DNA from: Brevundimonas pishanensis
GTDB lineage: Bacteria; Pseudomonadota; Alphaproteobacteria; Caulobacterales; Caulobacteraceae
NCBI RefSeq assembly: GCF_022750635.1
Contig: NZ_JAJKBG010000008.1
Location: forward strand, 1-64,000
Direction of reading: 5' to 3'
Length of the DNA stretch: 64,000 nucleotides
The notes below the pieces were generated by a model. The model was not told the DNA's origin and ran no database searches. It worked only from the letters and a program-made list of their open reading frames with translations. Made by a program: the position numbers and the translations under genes. Position 1 is the stretch's first letter; each line of letters begins with the position of its first letter. Shown here piece by piece: positions 33,086 to 43,323 of the stretch.

Positions 33086-34717
33086 TCAACCGCGTTCCAG
33101 CGTCTTGGAGAAGGCCACCTTGGGGAAGCGCTCCCCCACGTAACCGGTTTCCCACGACGACTTGGCGAGGAAGACCGGGTTCTGGTCAATGTCGGTCGCC
33201 ATCTGCGGGCGATATTTCGAGGCGAAGTCCTCAAGGTCGGCCTTTTCACCGACAACCCAGCGGGCTTCGGCATAAGGCGACGGCTCGAACAGAACGTCGA
33301 GGTTGTATTCGGCACCCAAACGGTCGGCCATGACTTCGAACTGCAGTTGCCCCACGGCACCCACGATGAAGTCTGCGCCGATTTCCGGACGGAACAGCTG
33401 GGTCACGCCTTCTTCGGCCAGACCTTCCAGCGCCTTCTTCAGGTGTTTGGCCTTCAGCGGGTCTTTCACACGTACGCGTTGCAGGATTTCCGGCGCGAAG
33501 TTCGGCAGGCCTGCAAAGCGCACGAGGCCGCTTTCGGACAGGCTGTCACCTACGCGCAGCACGCCGTGGTTCGGAATACCGATCACGTCGCCCGCATAGG
33601 CTTCTTCCGCCAGCTCACGGTCCGAGGCGAAGAACATCATCGGCGCGTTGACCGACAACTGCTTGCCGGTGTTCTGCACCTTCAGCTTCATGCCGCGCTT
33701 GAACGAGCCGGAGGCCATGCGGAACATGGCGATACGGTCGCGGTGGTTCGGGTCCATGTTGGCCTGAACCTTGAAGACGAAGCCGGTGACTTCGGTCTGG
33801 CCCGGATCGACCTCGATGGCCTCTGGTGCAGGGGCGTTGCGGGTTTCCGGCGGCGCTTCCTTGCGGGCGGGCATGACCTTGGGCGCAGGGGCCCACTCGC
33901 CGATGGCGCGCAGCAGGTCTTCGATACCGAAGTGGCGAAGCGCCGAGCCCCACAGGATCGGGGTCATGTGGCCTTCAAGGAAAGACTGGCGGTCGAAGGT
34001 TGGGTAACCGGCTTCGACCAATTCCAACGCCTCGGCGGTTTCTTCGTGCTCGCCAGCTTCGAAATACTGGGCGGCCTCGGTCAGTGGCAGGGCGTCCGGA
34101 TGCTCGGCATCTTCGTTCGAGCCAGCCGTCTTCTTGGCATAGGGCTGGAAGCGGCCGGTGCCGACTTCGACCAGACCGCGCAGACGGTTGCCCGAACCGG
34201 CGGGCCACCAGATCGGGGCAGGGTCCAGTTGCAGGCGGCTGGCGATTTCGTCCAGCAGGGCCATCGGGTCCTGAGACTCGCGGTCCAGCTTGTTGATGAA
34301 GGTGATGATCGGAATGTCGCGAAGGCGGCAAACCTCGAACAGCTTCAGCGTCTGCGGCTCGATACCTTTGGCGGCATCCAGCACCATGATGGCGCAGTCG
34401 GCAGCCGTCAGGGTGCGGTAGGTGTCTTCCGAGAAGTCTTCGTGGCCCGGAGTATCGAGCAGGTTGAACATCTTGCCTTCGTGCTCGAAGGTCATCACCG
34501 AGGCGGTGACGGAGATGCCGCGTTCCTTTTCGATCTTCATCCAGTCCGAGCGGGCACGGCGGTTTTCACCGCGCGCCTTCACGGCCCCAGCAGCGCGCAG
34601 CGCGCCACCGGCCAGCAGGATATGCTCGGTCAGGGTCGTCTTACCGGCGTCCGGGTGGGCGATGATGGCGAAAGTCCGGCGGCGGCCAGCCTCGTCGGCA
34701 ATAGTCAGTTTTGACAT
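33086..34717 (-). CDS. prfC: Peptide chain release factor 3
   Basis: A 543-residue translational GTPase that removes RF1 or RF2 from ribosomes after termination. The G motifs are intact: AHPDAGKTT (G1, about 20-28), ERGISVTASV (G2), DTPGHEDFSEDTYRTL (G3), NKLDRE (G4). The length and the C-terminal domain III match RF3. It is monocistronic, and a stable hairpin terminator follows. Confidence 0.97.
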   Translation of the reverse strand: MSKLTIADEAGRRRTFAIIAHPDAGKTTLTEHILLAGGALRAAGAVKARGENRRARSDWMKIEKERGISVTASVMTFEHEGKMFNLLDTPGHEDFSEDTYRTLTAADCAIMVLDAAKGIEPQTLKLFEVCRLRDIPIITFINKLDRESQDPMALLDEIASRLQLDPAPIWWPAGSGNRLRGLVEVGTGRFQPYAKKTAGSNEDAEHPDALPLTEAAQYFEAGEHEETAEALELVEAGYPTFDRQSFLEGHMTPILWGSALRHFGIEDLLRAIGEWAPAPKVMPARKEAPPETRNAPAPEAIEVDPGQTEVTGFVFKVQANMDPNHRDRIAMFRMASGSFKRGMKLKVQNTGKQLSVNAPMMFFASDRELAEEAYAGDVIGIPNHGVLRVGDSLSESGLVRFAGLPNFAPEILQRVRVKDPLKAKHLKKALEGLAEEGVTQLFRPEIGADFIVGAVGQLQFEVMADRLGAEYNLDVLFEPSPYAEARWVVGEKADLEDFASKYRPQMATDIDQNPVFLAKSSWETGYVGERFPKVAFSKTLERG

Positions 34718-34875
34718 GGAAAATCCTTTGACCGGCGGGGTTAGCCGAAAAGCCCCGAAAAGTCACCGTTCACGATGGTGTGAAAGGCCCTATGCAACGC
34801 ATGGTCTTTGGTGGACGCTTTCCTAGCGAGACGGTGTCCCACGACGGCCACCGCCGCAAAGGGAAAGGAAACGTC

Positions 34876-35031
34876 ATGGCTCTGGTTCACCCGGGTAAGC
34901 CGCGCGCGCTCGCTTACGAGCGGTCGGCGCGTGTTTCAAAACCGATGCATCCGGCCTTCGGGTTATTGATGGGCTTCGCGCTACTTCTGTTCGTCGCCTT
35001 GGGCGTGCATTTCTTGTTTGGACTTTTCTAG
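34876..35031 (+). CDS. 51-residue single-pass membrane protein
   Basis: A very small protein with a basic, Ala/Pro-rich N terminus and one membrane helix (about 27-50, AFGLLMGFALLLFVALGVHFLFG). AAAGGA lies 7 bases upstream of the ATG. A terminator-like hairpin follows at 35061. An upstream extension to 34780 has no ribosome binding site. Divergent from prfC. Function unknown. Confidence 0.65.
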   Translation: MALVHPGKPRALAYERSARVSKPMHPAFGLLMGFALLLFVALGVHFLFGLF

Positions 35032-35060
35032 AGAAGTCCAGTCGCACCCATATTCCACAG

Positions 35061-35097
35061 GGGCCGTATCGTAACAGATGCGGCCCTTGCTCTATTT
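35061..35097 (+). terminator. Probable terminator after the 51-residue protein gene
   Basis: GGGCCGTATC (35061-35070) pairs with GATGCGGCCC (35077-35086) with one G-T pair, followed by a T-rich tail. It lies ahead of the convergent MFS gene. Confidence 0.6.
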
Positions 35098-35102
35098 GCG
35101 GC

Positions 35103-36749
35103 TTAGGACGCCCGTGTCGGATCGGTAAGCGGTTCGCCAAAGTTGCGCTCGGTATGCAGGTGCGGGGACACGCTGCCGGTCGCGCGCTGGATCATCCGGT
35201 GCACAGACGGTGGTTGATCGCCTTTGTGAAGAGCACGGATGTCTTCGCCAATGCGGGAGTCCTCGTGGGTCATCCGCTGGTTGTGGCGAATGTAGTCAAG
35301 CCAGGTAGCGACCTGATATTTCTCGGTCCAAAGATTGGGGTCAGCCAGATCGCGCATCAGTCGCCATTGGTGCGCGCCGTCACGACGCCGGATACGGCGG
35401 CGCTCTTCCATCAACCGCAACAGTTCGGGCACATCCTCGTCATCTATGCGATAGGTGATCGAGATGATGATCGGGCCACTTCGCGGCTCGATGTGCAGTT
35501 CGGTGGACGGCTCGCGCCAGCGGTCCAGCGGGGCGAGGTTCAGGTCTTCACCGTTAGCCAGCGGGGCACGCAGCCCGATGGCCGTGCACAAGACCAGCAC
35601 ACCCGCTGAAATGCATAGCGCCAAGGTAATGCTGTAGTTCTGGGCCAGAGAGCCCCACAGCCACGAACCCGCCGCCATGCCGCCAAAGGCGCACATCTGA
35701 TACAGCGCCAGCGCGCGCGCCACGACCCACCGCGGTGCAGACATCTGGACGGTGACGTTGAAGGTCGACAGGACCGTGACCCAAGCCGCACCGCCCAGCA
35801 TCAAGGCGGGCACAGTCAGGTAAATGGTCGGCGCAAACCCGACGCAAATCCCGGCGACGGCAAACGTGAGGGTCCAGAACCTAACGATGGTTTCGGTTTT
35901 GAAACGGGCACGCAGTTCGGAAATGAACAGCGCTCCGCCCACGGCACCGACACCGAACGATCCCAGCAGAATACCGTAAATCAGCGGGCCCCCGCCGACT
36001 TCGTGACGCGCGATGACTGGCATCAGGGCTTGCAGGCCACTGGCCCCGATACCGAAGATCAGCGCACGCACCAGCACCGCAACGATGCGCGGCGACAGGA
36101 TGGCATAGCGCAGGCCGCCGCCCATGGCCGTCAGCAAGCCTTCGCGCGGCAGTGTGTGTTGGGGGCGGTTCGGCTTCCACCGGAACAGCACCAACAGAAG
36201 GCCGATATAGGACACCGCGTTCACGGCAAACGCCGCCGCTGCACCCGCGACCGCGACAACCACACCGCCCAGTGCAGGACCAAGGCTTCGTGCCAGATTG
36301 AAGCCCATGGAGTTCAAAGTGACCGCCGAGGCCAGATCTTCGCGCGGAACGATATCGCCGACCGATGCCTGCCAAGCGGGGCCGTTAAAGGCGACGCCGC
36401 ATCCGATCAGGAAGGTAAAGCTGAGCAAGATCCACGGGGTCAGCAAACCCATCCATGCCAGAACCGCCAGACAGGCCGAGATCAGCACCATGAAGGTTTG
36501 GGCCACCAGCATGATCTTGCGGCGGTCCATGGTGTCGGCCAGCGCCCCCGCCGTCAGCGACAGCAGCATGATTGGCAGGCTGACCGAAGCCTGTACCAGA
36601 GCGGTCATCTGGGTGGTGGAGATGGAGGTCATCATCCAGGACGCGCCCACCGACTGGATCAGACCGCCGAAATTGGTGATCAAGCTGGTGATCCAGATGG
36701 CCCGGAACAGCGGATGCTTAAGCGGTTCGAGCGGGGACGACTTAGCCAC
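35103..36749 (-). CDS. MFS exporter of the EntS-like (MFS_3) family
   Basis: A 548-residue transporter with about 12 membrane helices in residues 10-405 and the major facilitator motif ADTMDRRKIMLV. After the last helix it carries a soluble C-terminal domain of about 130 residues (from PSTELHIEPRSGPIIISITY), as seen in this branch of the family, probably a small ferredoxin-like regulatory or binding fold. EntS relatives export siderophores; no siderophore genes are nearby, so the substrate is open. GTG at 36749 was chosen because homologues start with SSPL-PL-HPLFRAIW; GTG at 36821 would add 24 residues. Confidence 0.85.
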   Translation of the reverse strand: MAKSSPLEPLKHPLFRAIWITSLITNFGGLIQSVGASWMMTSISTTQMTALVQASVSLPIMLLSLTAGALADTMDRRKIMLVAQTFMVLISACLAVLAWMGLLTPWILLSFTFLIGCGVAFNGPAWQASVGDIVPREDLASAVTLNSMGFNLARSLGPALGGVVVAVAGAAAAFAVNAVSYIGLLLVLFRWKPNRPQHTLPREGLLTAMGGGLRYAILSPRIVAVLVRALIFGIGASGLQALMPVIARHEVGGGPLIYGILLGSFGVGAVGGALFISELRARFKTETIVRFWTLTFAVAGICVGFAPTIYLTVPALMLGGAAWVTVLSTFNVTVQMSAPRWVVARALALYQMCAFGGMAAGSWLWGSLAQNYSITLALCISAGVLVLCTAIGLRAPLANGEDLNLAPLDRWREPSTELHIEPRSGPIIISITYRIDDEDVPELLRLMEERRRIRRRDGAHQWRLMRDLADPNLWTEKYQVATWLDYIRHNQRMTHEDSRIGEDIRALHKGDQPPSVHRMIQRATGSVSPHLHTERNFGEPLTDPTRAS

Positions 36750-36897
36750 TGTCAACTGAAAGGCACCTATCGGAAAAAGACGCTGCGCGGACGTCTGCGC
36801 ATCGGCGCGATCACAGTCCACACCGGCCTAACGTCTAAGGCAAGCTTCGGTGTCAGACAGTATGGGTTTTAATGCCCAAAACGCTTATAGAGGCCGC

Positions 36898-37938
36898 GTG
36901 ACAGATACCTCCTTCCAAGATTATCCCGTTCTGGTTGCCGCGCTGTACCGTTTCGCGCCGGTGGCTGATACCGATGCCCTGCGCGAACGACTGATTGCCC
37001 TGTGCGGCGACGAGGTGCGCGGCACGCTTTTAGTGGCCCACGAAGGCATCAACGGCACGATTGCCGGACCGCATGATGCGATCAAACACGTTGTCGACGG
37101 CATCTATGCCGAACCGGGCTTTGACCGACTGGAGTTGAAATACTCCGGCGCTCACGAAATGCCTTTCTACCGCATGAAGGTGCGGATCAAGAAAGAGATC
37201 GTGACCATGGGCCTGCCCAATCTCGATCCGGTCAACGGCGTCGGCACCTATGTGAAGCCGCAGGACTGGAACGCGCTGATTTCTGATCCCGATACGGTCA
37301 TCATCGATACCCGTAACGACTACGAGTTCGAGATCGGCACCTTCAAGAACGCCATTCAACCGAACACCAAGACCTTCCGCGAGTTCGCCGAATGGTTCGA
37401 GAAGGAAGGTCGCGCGCTGGTCACACGTGACAAGCCGACCAAAGTGGCCATGTTCTGCACCGGCGGTATCCGCTGCGAGAAGTCGACGGCCTATCTGAAG
37501 TCCGAGGGTATTCAGGAAGTGCACCACCTTGAGGGCGGCATCCTGAAATATCTCGAGGAAATCCCCGAGCCGGAGAGCCTTTGGAAGGGCGAATGCTTCG
37601 TCTTTGATGAGCGGGTTTCGGTGGGCCACGGCCTGAAGGTTGGCGAGCACACCCTGTGCCGCGCCTGCCGTATGCCCGTTAGCCCCGAGGGCCAGAAGTC
37701 GGCCAAATACGTCGAAGGCATTTCCTGCGACCACTGCTGGGACGAGCGTGACGAGGAACGTCGCGCAGCCTACGCCGAGCGTCAGCGCCAGATCGAGCTG
37801 GCCAAGCAGCGCGGTAGCGCCCACATCGGCACAGACGCCGTTCGTGCCGCCGAGCAGGCCCGCATCCGCGCCGCCGAGGAACGCGAAAAGGCCCGTCAGG
37901 CCGCGCTGAAAGCCAAGGAAGAAGGGGAAACGGCATGA
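36898..37938 (+). CDS. trhO: tRNA uridine(34) hydroxylase TrhO (rhodanese family)
   Basis: A 346-residue member of the YceA/TrhO family, which hydroxylates uridine 34 of certain tRNAs. The N-terminal ferredoxin-like domain ([11 protein letters not shown]) is followed by a rhodanese domain with active site [10 protein letters not shown] and [16 protein letters not shown] zinc-like Cys cluster (CRACRMPVS and [13 protein letters not shown]) follows, then a basic helical tail of about 55 residues. GTG at 36898 with AGAGG upstream was preferred to the GTG at 36850. The following gene overlaps by 4 bp (ATGA). Confidence 0.92.
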   Translation: MTDTSFQDYPVLVAALYRFAPVADTDALRERLIALCGDEVRGTLLVAHEGINGTIAGPHDAIKHVVDGIYAEPGFDRLELKYSGAHEMPFYRMKVRIKKEIVTMGLPNLDPVNGVGTYVKPQDWNALISDPDTVIIDTRNDYEFEIGTFKNAIQPNTKTFREFAEWFEKEGRALVTRDKPTKVAMFCTGGIRCEKSTAYLKSEGIQEVHHLEGGILKYLEEIPEPESLWKGECFVFDERVSVGHGLKVGEHTLCRACRMPVSPEGQKSAKYVEGISCDHCWDERDEERRAAYAERQRQIELAKQRGSAHIGTDAVRAAEQARIRAAEEREKARQAALKAKEEGETA

Positions 37939-38684
37939 GCCGTACAGTTCTGATTACCGGCGCAACCGCGGGCTTCGGCCTCGCTGCCGCCCGTCGTTTT
38001 GCCGCCGATGGCTGGAAGATCATCGCCACGGGCCGTCGCGCAGAGCGACTGGACGCGCTGGTGTCGGAACTGGGCGCGGATGTGGTTCATCCGTGCGCCT
38101 TTGATATTCGCGATGCAGCGGCGATTGATGCGGCGCTGGCCAACCTTCCCGAAGCGTTCCAGCAGATTGACCTGCTGATTAACAATGCCGGCCTGGCGCT
38201 GGGTACGGGTCCGGCTCAGGAAGCCGATCTGGCGCAGTGGCAGCAGATGGTCGATACCAACATCACCGGCCTGATGACGATCACGCACCGGATGCTGGCG
38301 CGCCTGATCGAGCGTAAGGGGGCGATCATCAACATTTCGTCGGTGGCCGCCAACTATCCGTATCGCGGTGGCAATGCCTACGGCGGAACCAAAGCCTTCG
38401 TGCGCCAGTTCTCGCTTGGCCTGCGTTCGGACCTGCACGGTACGGGCGTGCGCGTGACGTCGATCGAGCCGGGTATGGCCGAGACGGAGTTCACGCTGGT
38501 ACGTACTGGCGGTGATCAGGCCGCGTCCGATACGCTGTATGCGGGCGTTGATCCGATGACCGCAGAAGACATCGCCGAGACCCTGTTCTGGGTGGCGAAC
38601 CTGCCTGCGCACCTGAACATCAACTCTATCGAGCTGATGCCTGTAAAACAGTCGTTTGCAGGTTTTCAGGTCGCTCGCGACTAG
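37935..38684 (+). CDS. Short-chain dehydrogenase, YdfG-like
   Basis: A 249-residue NAD(P)-dependent oxidoreductase. The cofactor motif [15 protein letters not shown] is at the N terminus, NNAGLALG in the centre, and the catalytic Ser ([14 protein letters not shown]), Tyr and Lys (NAYGGTKAF) are all present. It resembles E. coli YdfG, an NADP-dependent 3-hydroxy acid dehydrogenase acting on L-allo-threonine and serine. It overlaps the trhO stop by 4 bp, so the two are translationally coupled. Substrate not proven. Confidence 0.9.
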   Translation: MSRTVLITGATAGFGLAAARRFAADGWKIIATGRRAERLDALVSELGADVVHPCAFDIRDAAAIDAALANLPEAFQQIDLLINNAGLALGTGPAQEADLAQWQQMVDTNITGLMTITHRMLARLIERKGAIINISSVAANYPYRGGNAYGGTKAFVRQFSLGLRSDLHGTGVRVTSIEPGMAETEFTLVRTGGDQAASDTLYAGVDPMTAEDIAETLFWVANLPAHLNINSIELMPVKQSFAGFQVARD

Positions 38685-38687
38685 GAC

Positions 38688-40373
38688 TTAGAAAGCGGGA
38701 ATGCGCAGGGTGGCGGTGGTGCCTTCGCCCAGTGTGCTTTCCAGCGTCAGAGTGCCATCGTGCAGTTCTGCAAGGGACCGCGCCAGCGACAGCCCAAGGC
38801 CCGTGCCTTGGGCTTTTTGCTTGGCGTCGCCGGCTTGTTCGAACGGGCGACCAAGGCGAGCAAGGTCTTCGGGCGCGATACCGATGCCGTTGTCCTTCAC
38901 CGTCAGAACCATGGCATTGTCTTCACGGCGAGCGGCCAGTTCGATCTGGCCGTTGGCGGGCGTGAACTTCACCGCATTGCTGAGCAGGTTGACGAGGATC
39001 TGTTTAAAGGCGCGGCGGTCCACGTGAACCAACAGCGTTTCGTCCGGGAGGTCCGCGCTGAGGTCGATGGCTTTTTCATCGGCCTGAACCCGCACCAGCG
39101 CCATGGCCGCATCGGCCAGATCGCGCGCGTCAATATCCTCGCGATGTAGCTCGTAGCGGTCGGCATCAATGCGCGACACGTCCAGCACGTTGCCGATCAC
39201 GTCCAGCAGGTGGCTGCCCGCCGTGTGGATGGAGCTGGCATAGTCGATGTAACGATCCGACAGCGGGCCCACCAACTGGCTCTTCATCATTTCCGAGAAA
39301 CCCAGCACGGCGTTCAGCGGCGTGCGCAGTTCGTGGCTGAGGTGGGCGATGAAGCGTGAACGGGCCAAGACCTGCGCCTCGGCTTCGGCGCGGGCCTGAT
39401 CAAGCTCGCTCTCCCGGGCGTGCTGGAGGGTGGCGTCCAGCATCAGGGCGGCGATGCGGCGGCTGTTACCCTGCATGCGGCGCACGACCAGTAATACTCG
39501 GCGGTCCAGTGCGGCGCGCGGGGTAAAGCGGACCTGCGCGGGCTGTCCGGCCTGAGCGCGGGACAAGGCAGCGCGCACAGCGGGGCGATCGGGCGGGTGG
39601 ATGGCTTCGATCAAACCGCCTTCGCCGTCGTACTCGGAGAACAGGGCATCCACATCCATAGCCGGAGGCGCGGCACCATAGGCCGCCAAGGCACGACCGT
39701 TCGGGGCCAGAACCAGCGTCAGGCCAGGTTGATCGGTCAGGGCGGACTCCATACGCGCCATAGTAAGAGGCACCACGGTTCCGGTGTGACGCGTATTCAG
39801 AGCGGCCACCAAGCCGAACAGCAGGACCACGAGCCCCAGCCCCGATGTCAGCAAGGCATTATCGCTCAGCCTTGGGAGCAGGGGGGCAGCGATAGCTCCG
39901 GCAAATGCGGCCAGTGCCGCTGCGCCCAAGCCCCAGACCAGCGGGCGCTCGTCTCCGGGCGAGCGGAGCGCCAGACCTCCCAGCACGGGGACGAAAACGA
40001 ACGGGGAAAGCGGGCCTTGGAAGCCTCCCGTGATGGCCATGGCCACAACAGGACAGACCAGCCACGGGACTACAGCCCAAACGGGCGTGGGCAGCACCGG
40101 TTGGGGCCACGGAGACGGCGACTGTGGTAGGGGCTGGATCGCAAAGACACCGACTGCCGGCAGGGCAACAACCATGAGCGCCAGCAAGGTCAGGACATCG
40201 GCGCCCGAAAACAGCGCCATCACCGTCAGTGCCAGAAGACTGATGCCCCACAACAGATGCCAAATCGCGCGGCGACGCGCCTGGGCCGGATCGGGCAGGA
40301 CCAGCGTCGCAGCAGAAGGCGGGGTGAAGGGAGCGTTCAAGGTGCGGTTTCGGGTCCTGTCAGATGTGACCAC
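38688..40373 (-). CDS. divJ: DivJ-like sensor histidine kinase
   Basis: A 561-residue membrane kinase. Six or seven membrane helices occupy about residues 36-185. A PAS-type linker follows (about 200-330), then HisKA with the phospho-His at 347 (FIAHLSHELRTPLNAVLGF) and an ATPase domain (NLLSNAVKFTP, DNGIGIAPEDL, GTGLGLSLARSL). There is no receiver domain. This plan and the His position match DivJ, the stalked-pole kinase of DivK and PleD; Caulobacter DivJ has its His at 338. PleC is a less likely alternative. GTG start. A GAATC (CcrM) site lies just upstream near 40389. The identification is by architecture, so the symbol is tentative. Confidence 0.7.
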   Translation of the reverse strand: MVTSDRTRNRTLNAPFTPPSAATLVLPDPAQARRRAIWHLLWGISLLALTVMALFSGADVLTLLALMVVALPAVGVFAIQPLPQSPSPWPQPVLPTPVWAVVPWLVCPVVAMAITGGFQGPLSPFVFVPVLGGLALRSPGDERPLVWGLGAAALAAFAGAIAAPLLPRLSDNALLTSGLGLVVLLFGLVAALNTRHTGTVVPLTMARMESALTDQPGLTLVLAPNGRALAAYGAAPPAMDVDALFSEYDGEGGLIEAIHPPDRPAVRAALSRAQAGQPAQVRFTPRAALDRRVLLVVRRMQGNSRRIAALMLDATLQHARESELDQARAEAEAQVLARSRFIAHLSHELRTPLNAVLGFSEMMKSQLVGPLSDRYIDYASSIHTAGSHLLDVIGNVLDVSRIDADRYELHREDIDARDLADAAMALVRVQADEKAIDLSADLPDETLLVHVDRRAFKQILVNLLSNAVKFTPANGQIELAARREDNAMVLTVKDNGIGIAPEDLARLGRPFEQAGDAKQKAQGTGLGLSLARSLAELHDGTLTLESTLGEGTTATLRIPAF

Positions 40374-40511
40374 AGCGCGTGGTGGTCACAGAATCATCCC
40401 TCTAGGATAGCGCCCAGCAGCGCGCTTCCCAAACGTGCTCGCTTAGGTGGTGAAGAGACCTGCGCATTCGGGCGTTGTTAAGGCTGGGTGCATGGGGGTA
40501 TGGAGACCGCC

Positions 40512-40946
40512 ATGACTGACGCGACCCCCGAACCAATCCAAAATGTACTGGCCGAACTGATTGAGGATTTCGATCTGCTCGGGGATTGGGAGGGTCGGAT
40601 CGAATATGTGATCGAACTGGGCAAGACGCTGGCGCCGTTGCCGGATGCGGCGCGTATCGACGCGAACAAGGTGCCCGGCTGTGCAGCGCAGGTGTGGCTA
40701 AATACGCGCCAAGACGGTGATCGCCTATTCTTTGATGCCGACTCCGACAGTGCTCTGTCGAAAGGCAATATAGCTTTGCTGCTGCGCCTGTATTCTGGCC
40801 GCACACCCCAAGAAATTCTGGGCTTTGATGCCAAGGCCGCGCTGGAGCGACTGGGCTTGCCATCAGCGCTGACGGTTCAACGCGCCAATGGTCTGAACAA
40901 TATGGTGGGCCTGATCCGCCAAGCGGCGCTGAACGCGCAGGGCTGA
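40512..40946 (+). CDS. sufE: SufE-like sulfur acceptor
   Basis: A 144-residue SufE, which takes sulfur from the SufS cysteine desulfurase for iron-sulfur assembly. The catalytic cysteine lies in KVPGCAAQVWL, and LRLYSGRTPQEILGFD is a family motif. The start at 40512 follows GGAG by 6 bases; the upstream ATG at 40488 is rejected. The rest of the suf operon is not here. Its stop codon abuts the stop of ribF. Confidence 0.94.
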   Translation: MTDATPEPIQNVLAELIEDFDLLGDWEGRIEYVIELGKTLAPLPDAARIDANKVPGCAAQVWLNTRQDGDRLFFDADSDSALSKGNIALLLRLYSGRTPQEILGFDAKAALERLGLPSALTVQRANGLNNMVGLIRQAALNAQG

Positions 40947-41879
40947 TCAGCCGAGGATGGCGCGGGCCTGACGGGCGTCTTCGTCGATCTGGACCTTGAG
41001 CGCGTCGAGGCCGTCAAACTTCATCTCGCCGCGCAGGAAGGCGACCAGTTCGGTTTCGACCGTCTGGTCGTATAGGCTCTCGTCGAAGTCGAACAGCCAG
41101 ACCTCCAACAGCGGGTCTTCGATCTCGTACATCGGACGGATGCCGAGGTTCGCCACGCCGTTGACCACGCGCCCGTCGGGGAGGCGTGTTCGGGTGGCGT
41201 AAACGCCGTAAGCCGGACGCATATAGGCCGGCATGGCAATGTTGGCGGTCGGGATGCCAATGGTGCGGCCCCGCTTGTCACCGTGGATGACGGTGCCTTC
41301 GATGGCGAAGGGGCGACCGAGAATAGCGGTGGCGCGGGTCATGTCGCCGGCTTTCAAGGCTTCGCGGACGGCCGAGGAGGACAGTTTCAGACCGTCTGCG
41401 TCGTCCTTGCGCTCGGTGACGGAAACCGAGAAGCCGAGCCTCTGACCATATTGCGTCAGAAGGTCAGGCGAGCCGGAGCGACCCTTGCCGAAGGTAAAGT
41501 CAAAACCGACCGCAGCATGTTTGATGCCCAGACCCTCGCTGAGCACTTCGCGGGCAAAGGCTTCGTCGGTCAGAGAGGCCATTTCGCGATCGAAGGGCAG
41601 AAGGTACAGCCGATCCACACCCAGAACATCAAGGGCCCGCGCCATCTGTTCCGGTGTCATCAGGCCAAAGGGCGCGACGTCCGGTTGGAACAAGCGGCGC
41701 GGGTGGGGATGGAAGCTGACCACGCCCAAGGGCACGGCCAGTTCATCGGCAGCCTTGCGGGCCGAAGCGATTACGGCCTGATGGCCGCGATGCACACCAT
41801 CGAAGGCTCCTACGGCCACGGCGGCACCCTTTTGGGATGCCGAAAGGCCGCGCCAGTCGCGGATGACTTCAATCGCCAC
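40947..41879 (-). CDS. ribF: Bifunctional riboflavin kinase/FAD synthetase RibF
   Basis: A 310-residue enzyme that makes FMN from riboflavin and then FAD. The N-terminal nucleotidyltransferase has GAFDGVHRGHQAVI, and the C-terminal kinase has KRGRTIGIPTANI with the following GVYATRTRL strand. It is full length. It lies 12 bp after the MaoC gene on the same strand and may share a transcript with that gene. Confidence 0.97.
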   Translation of the reverse strand: MAIEVIRDWRGLSASQKGAAVAVGAFDGVHRGHQAVIASARKAADELAVPLGVVSFHPHPRRLFQPDVAPFGLMTPEQMARALDVLGVDRLYLLPFDREMASLTDEAFAREVLSEGLGIKHAAVGFDFTFGKGRSGSPDLLTQYGQRLGFSVSVTERKDDADGLKLSSSAVREALKAGDMTRATAILGRPFAIEGTVIHGDKRGRTIGIPTANIAMPAYMRPAYGVYATRTRLPDGRVVNGVANLGIRPMYEIEDPLLEVWLFDFDESLYDQTVETELVAFLRGEMKFDGLDALKVQIDEDARQARAILG

Positions 41880-41891
41880 GGCCAGTGAACC

Positions 41892-42353
41892 TTAGCGGGC
41901 GGAAGGCTTGCGGCGGCGCGGAACGCGCACGACGGCGATGCCGTCCATGATCAGCTTGTCGCCGACATAGCCTTCACAGTTCAACTCTACGCGGGCCGAT
42001 TCCTGATCCACGCCGACCACGCTGATGAGAATGCGCACAGTGTCGCCGATGCGGACCGGATAGTGGAAGGCGAGCGATTGCGAGATGTAGATCGAGCCCG
42101 CACCCGGCAGAACCGTACCCACGACGGCCGAGCCGAACGATGCGCTCAGCAGACCATGGGCAATACGGCCGCGATAGGCCGTCTTGGAGGCATAGGCCTC
42201 GTCCAGATGCACCGGATTATAGTCGTCCGAAGCATCCGCAAACATTTGGATGCGCTCTTCGCTGACGGGTACGATCTTCTCGGCGGACATACCGACGTGA
42301 AGCTCTTCGAGAATATAGCCGCCAGAAGGGTGGCCTTGGACCAGGTTGCTCAT
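41892..42353 (-). CDS. MaoC-like (R)-hydratase
   Basis: A 153-residue hot-dog protein of the MaoC dehydratase family. The catalytic signature ASDDYNPVHLDEAYA (Asp and His) and GRIAHGLLSAS are intact, as in R-specific enoyl-CoA hydratases (PhaJ) that link fatty-acid oxidation to polyhydroxyalkanoate. No PHA synthase gene is nearby, so the substrate is inferred only. It precedes ribF by 12 bp. Confidence 0.88.
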   Translation of the reverse strand: MSNLVQGHPSGGYILEELHVGMSAEKIVPVSEERIQMFADASDDYNPVHLDEAYASKTAYRGRIAHGLLSASFGSAVVGTVLPGAGSIYISQSLAFHYPVRIGDTVRILISVVGVDQESARVELNCEGYVGDKLIMDGIAVVRVPRRRKPSAR

Positions 42354-42403
42354 GAGCGCTGCTTTACGTCAGGTGAACTTAAATGGCGAGACTTGTTGCG
42401 GGC

Positions 42404-43273
42404 TTACCACGCCAGGTCGAGCGCGGCGTAACGGGCGGTTGTATTTTCCGCCTTCAGCAGATCGCCTGCACCCGACGGGTTCAGGGAACCATCTTCGCCC
42501 TTGGCCTTATCGCCATGAATACCTTGAGCAATAAACAGGCAGTCCAGATTTTGGGATTGGGCACCAACTACGTCGGTGATCACGCCATCGCCAATGCAAA
42601 GTACGCGGCTGCGGTCGACGGGGCGTCCCATGAGAGCTTCGGCCTCGATCAAAGCCAGATCATAGATGGGGGCATACGGCTTGCCGGCCATGATGACCTT
42701 GCCGCCAAGCTCTTCATAAAGATCGGCCAGCGCACCGGCGCAGTAGATCAGGTTGTCGCCCTTTTGGACCACGCGATCGGGGTTGGCGCAGATCAGGTCC
42801 AGGTCCTTGTCCGCAGCCTCGCTCAGAATCGCGCGGTAGCTTTCCGGCGTCTCGGTAGCATCGTCGACCAGGCCGGTGACGGAGACGAAGTCCGCACCCT
42901 CCACAGTGTCGACCAGCTGCAGGCCGGTACCTTCATAGGTGGTAGCGTCGCGGTCTGGACCGATGGCCAGCGCTGCTTGAGGCGCGCGTTTGGCCAGTTC
43001 GGCGCGGGTCGCATCGCCCGAGGTGACGAAACGCTTCCAGCTGCTGCGTGGTACATCCAGACCATCCAGCTGCGAAATGACATCGCTGGACGGACGCGGC
43101 GAGTTGGAGATCAGCACCACATGGCCGCCCTTCTCGTTAAAGCGGGTCAGTGCGTCACACGCTGCAGGCCAGCTTTCGCGGCCGTTGTGGATTACGCCCC
43201 AGACATCGCACAACAGGACGTCGTAATCATCGGCGACTGCCGACAGGTGGTTCAGCACAACAGGAAGGGTCAT
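42404..43273 (-). CDS. HAD-superfamily class II hydrolase
   Basis: A 289-residue sugar-phosphatase-like HAD hydrolase of the NagD-related group (TIGR01459 type). The first motif is LLCDVWGVIHNG with the nucleophilic Asp, the second is LISNSPR, and the third and fourth are GKPYAPIYD and CIGDGVITDVVGA. Residues between about 70 and 190 form the cap. Its substrate is probably a small phosphate ester. It is a single gene between tipF and the MaoC gene, all on the minus strand. Confidence 0.88.
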   Translation of the reverse strand: MTLPVVLNHLSAVADDYDVLLCDVWGVIHNGRESWPAACDALTRFNEKGGHVVLISNSPRPSSDVISQLDGLDVPRSSWKRFVTSGDATRAELAKRAPQAALAIGPDRDATTYEGTGLQLVDTVEGADFVSVTGLVDDATETPESYRAILSEAADKDLDLICANPDRVVQKGDNLIYCAGALADLYEELGGKVIMAGKPYAPIYDLALIEAEALMGRPVDRSRVLCIGDGVITDVVGAQSQNLDCLFIAQGIHGDKAKGEDGSLNPSGAGDLLKAENTTARYAALDLAW

Positions 43274-43323
43274 GCGCAGCGATGTAGCAATGTGCGCTTC
43301 CGATTGCGAGCCAACATTACCAC

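Noticed and set aside
32771-34714. 647-codon open frame on the plus strand
   Set aside because: It is antisense to ada and prfC, which have complete motifs. GC-rich codon bias keeps the opposite frame open.
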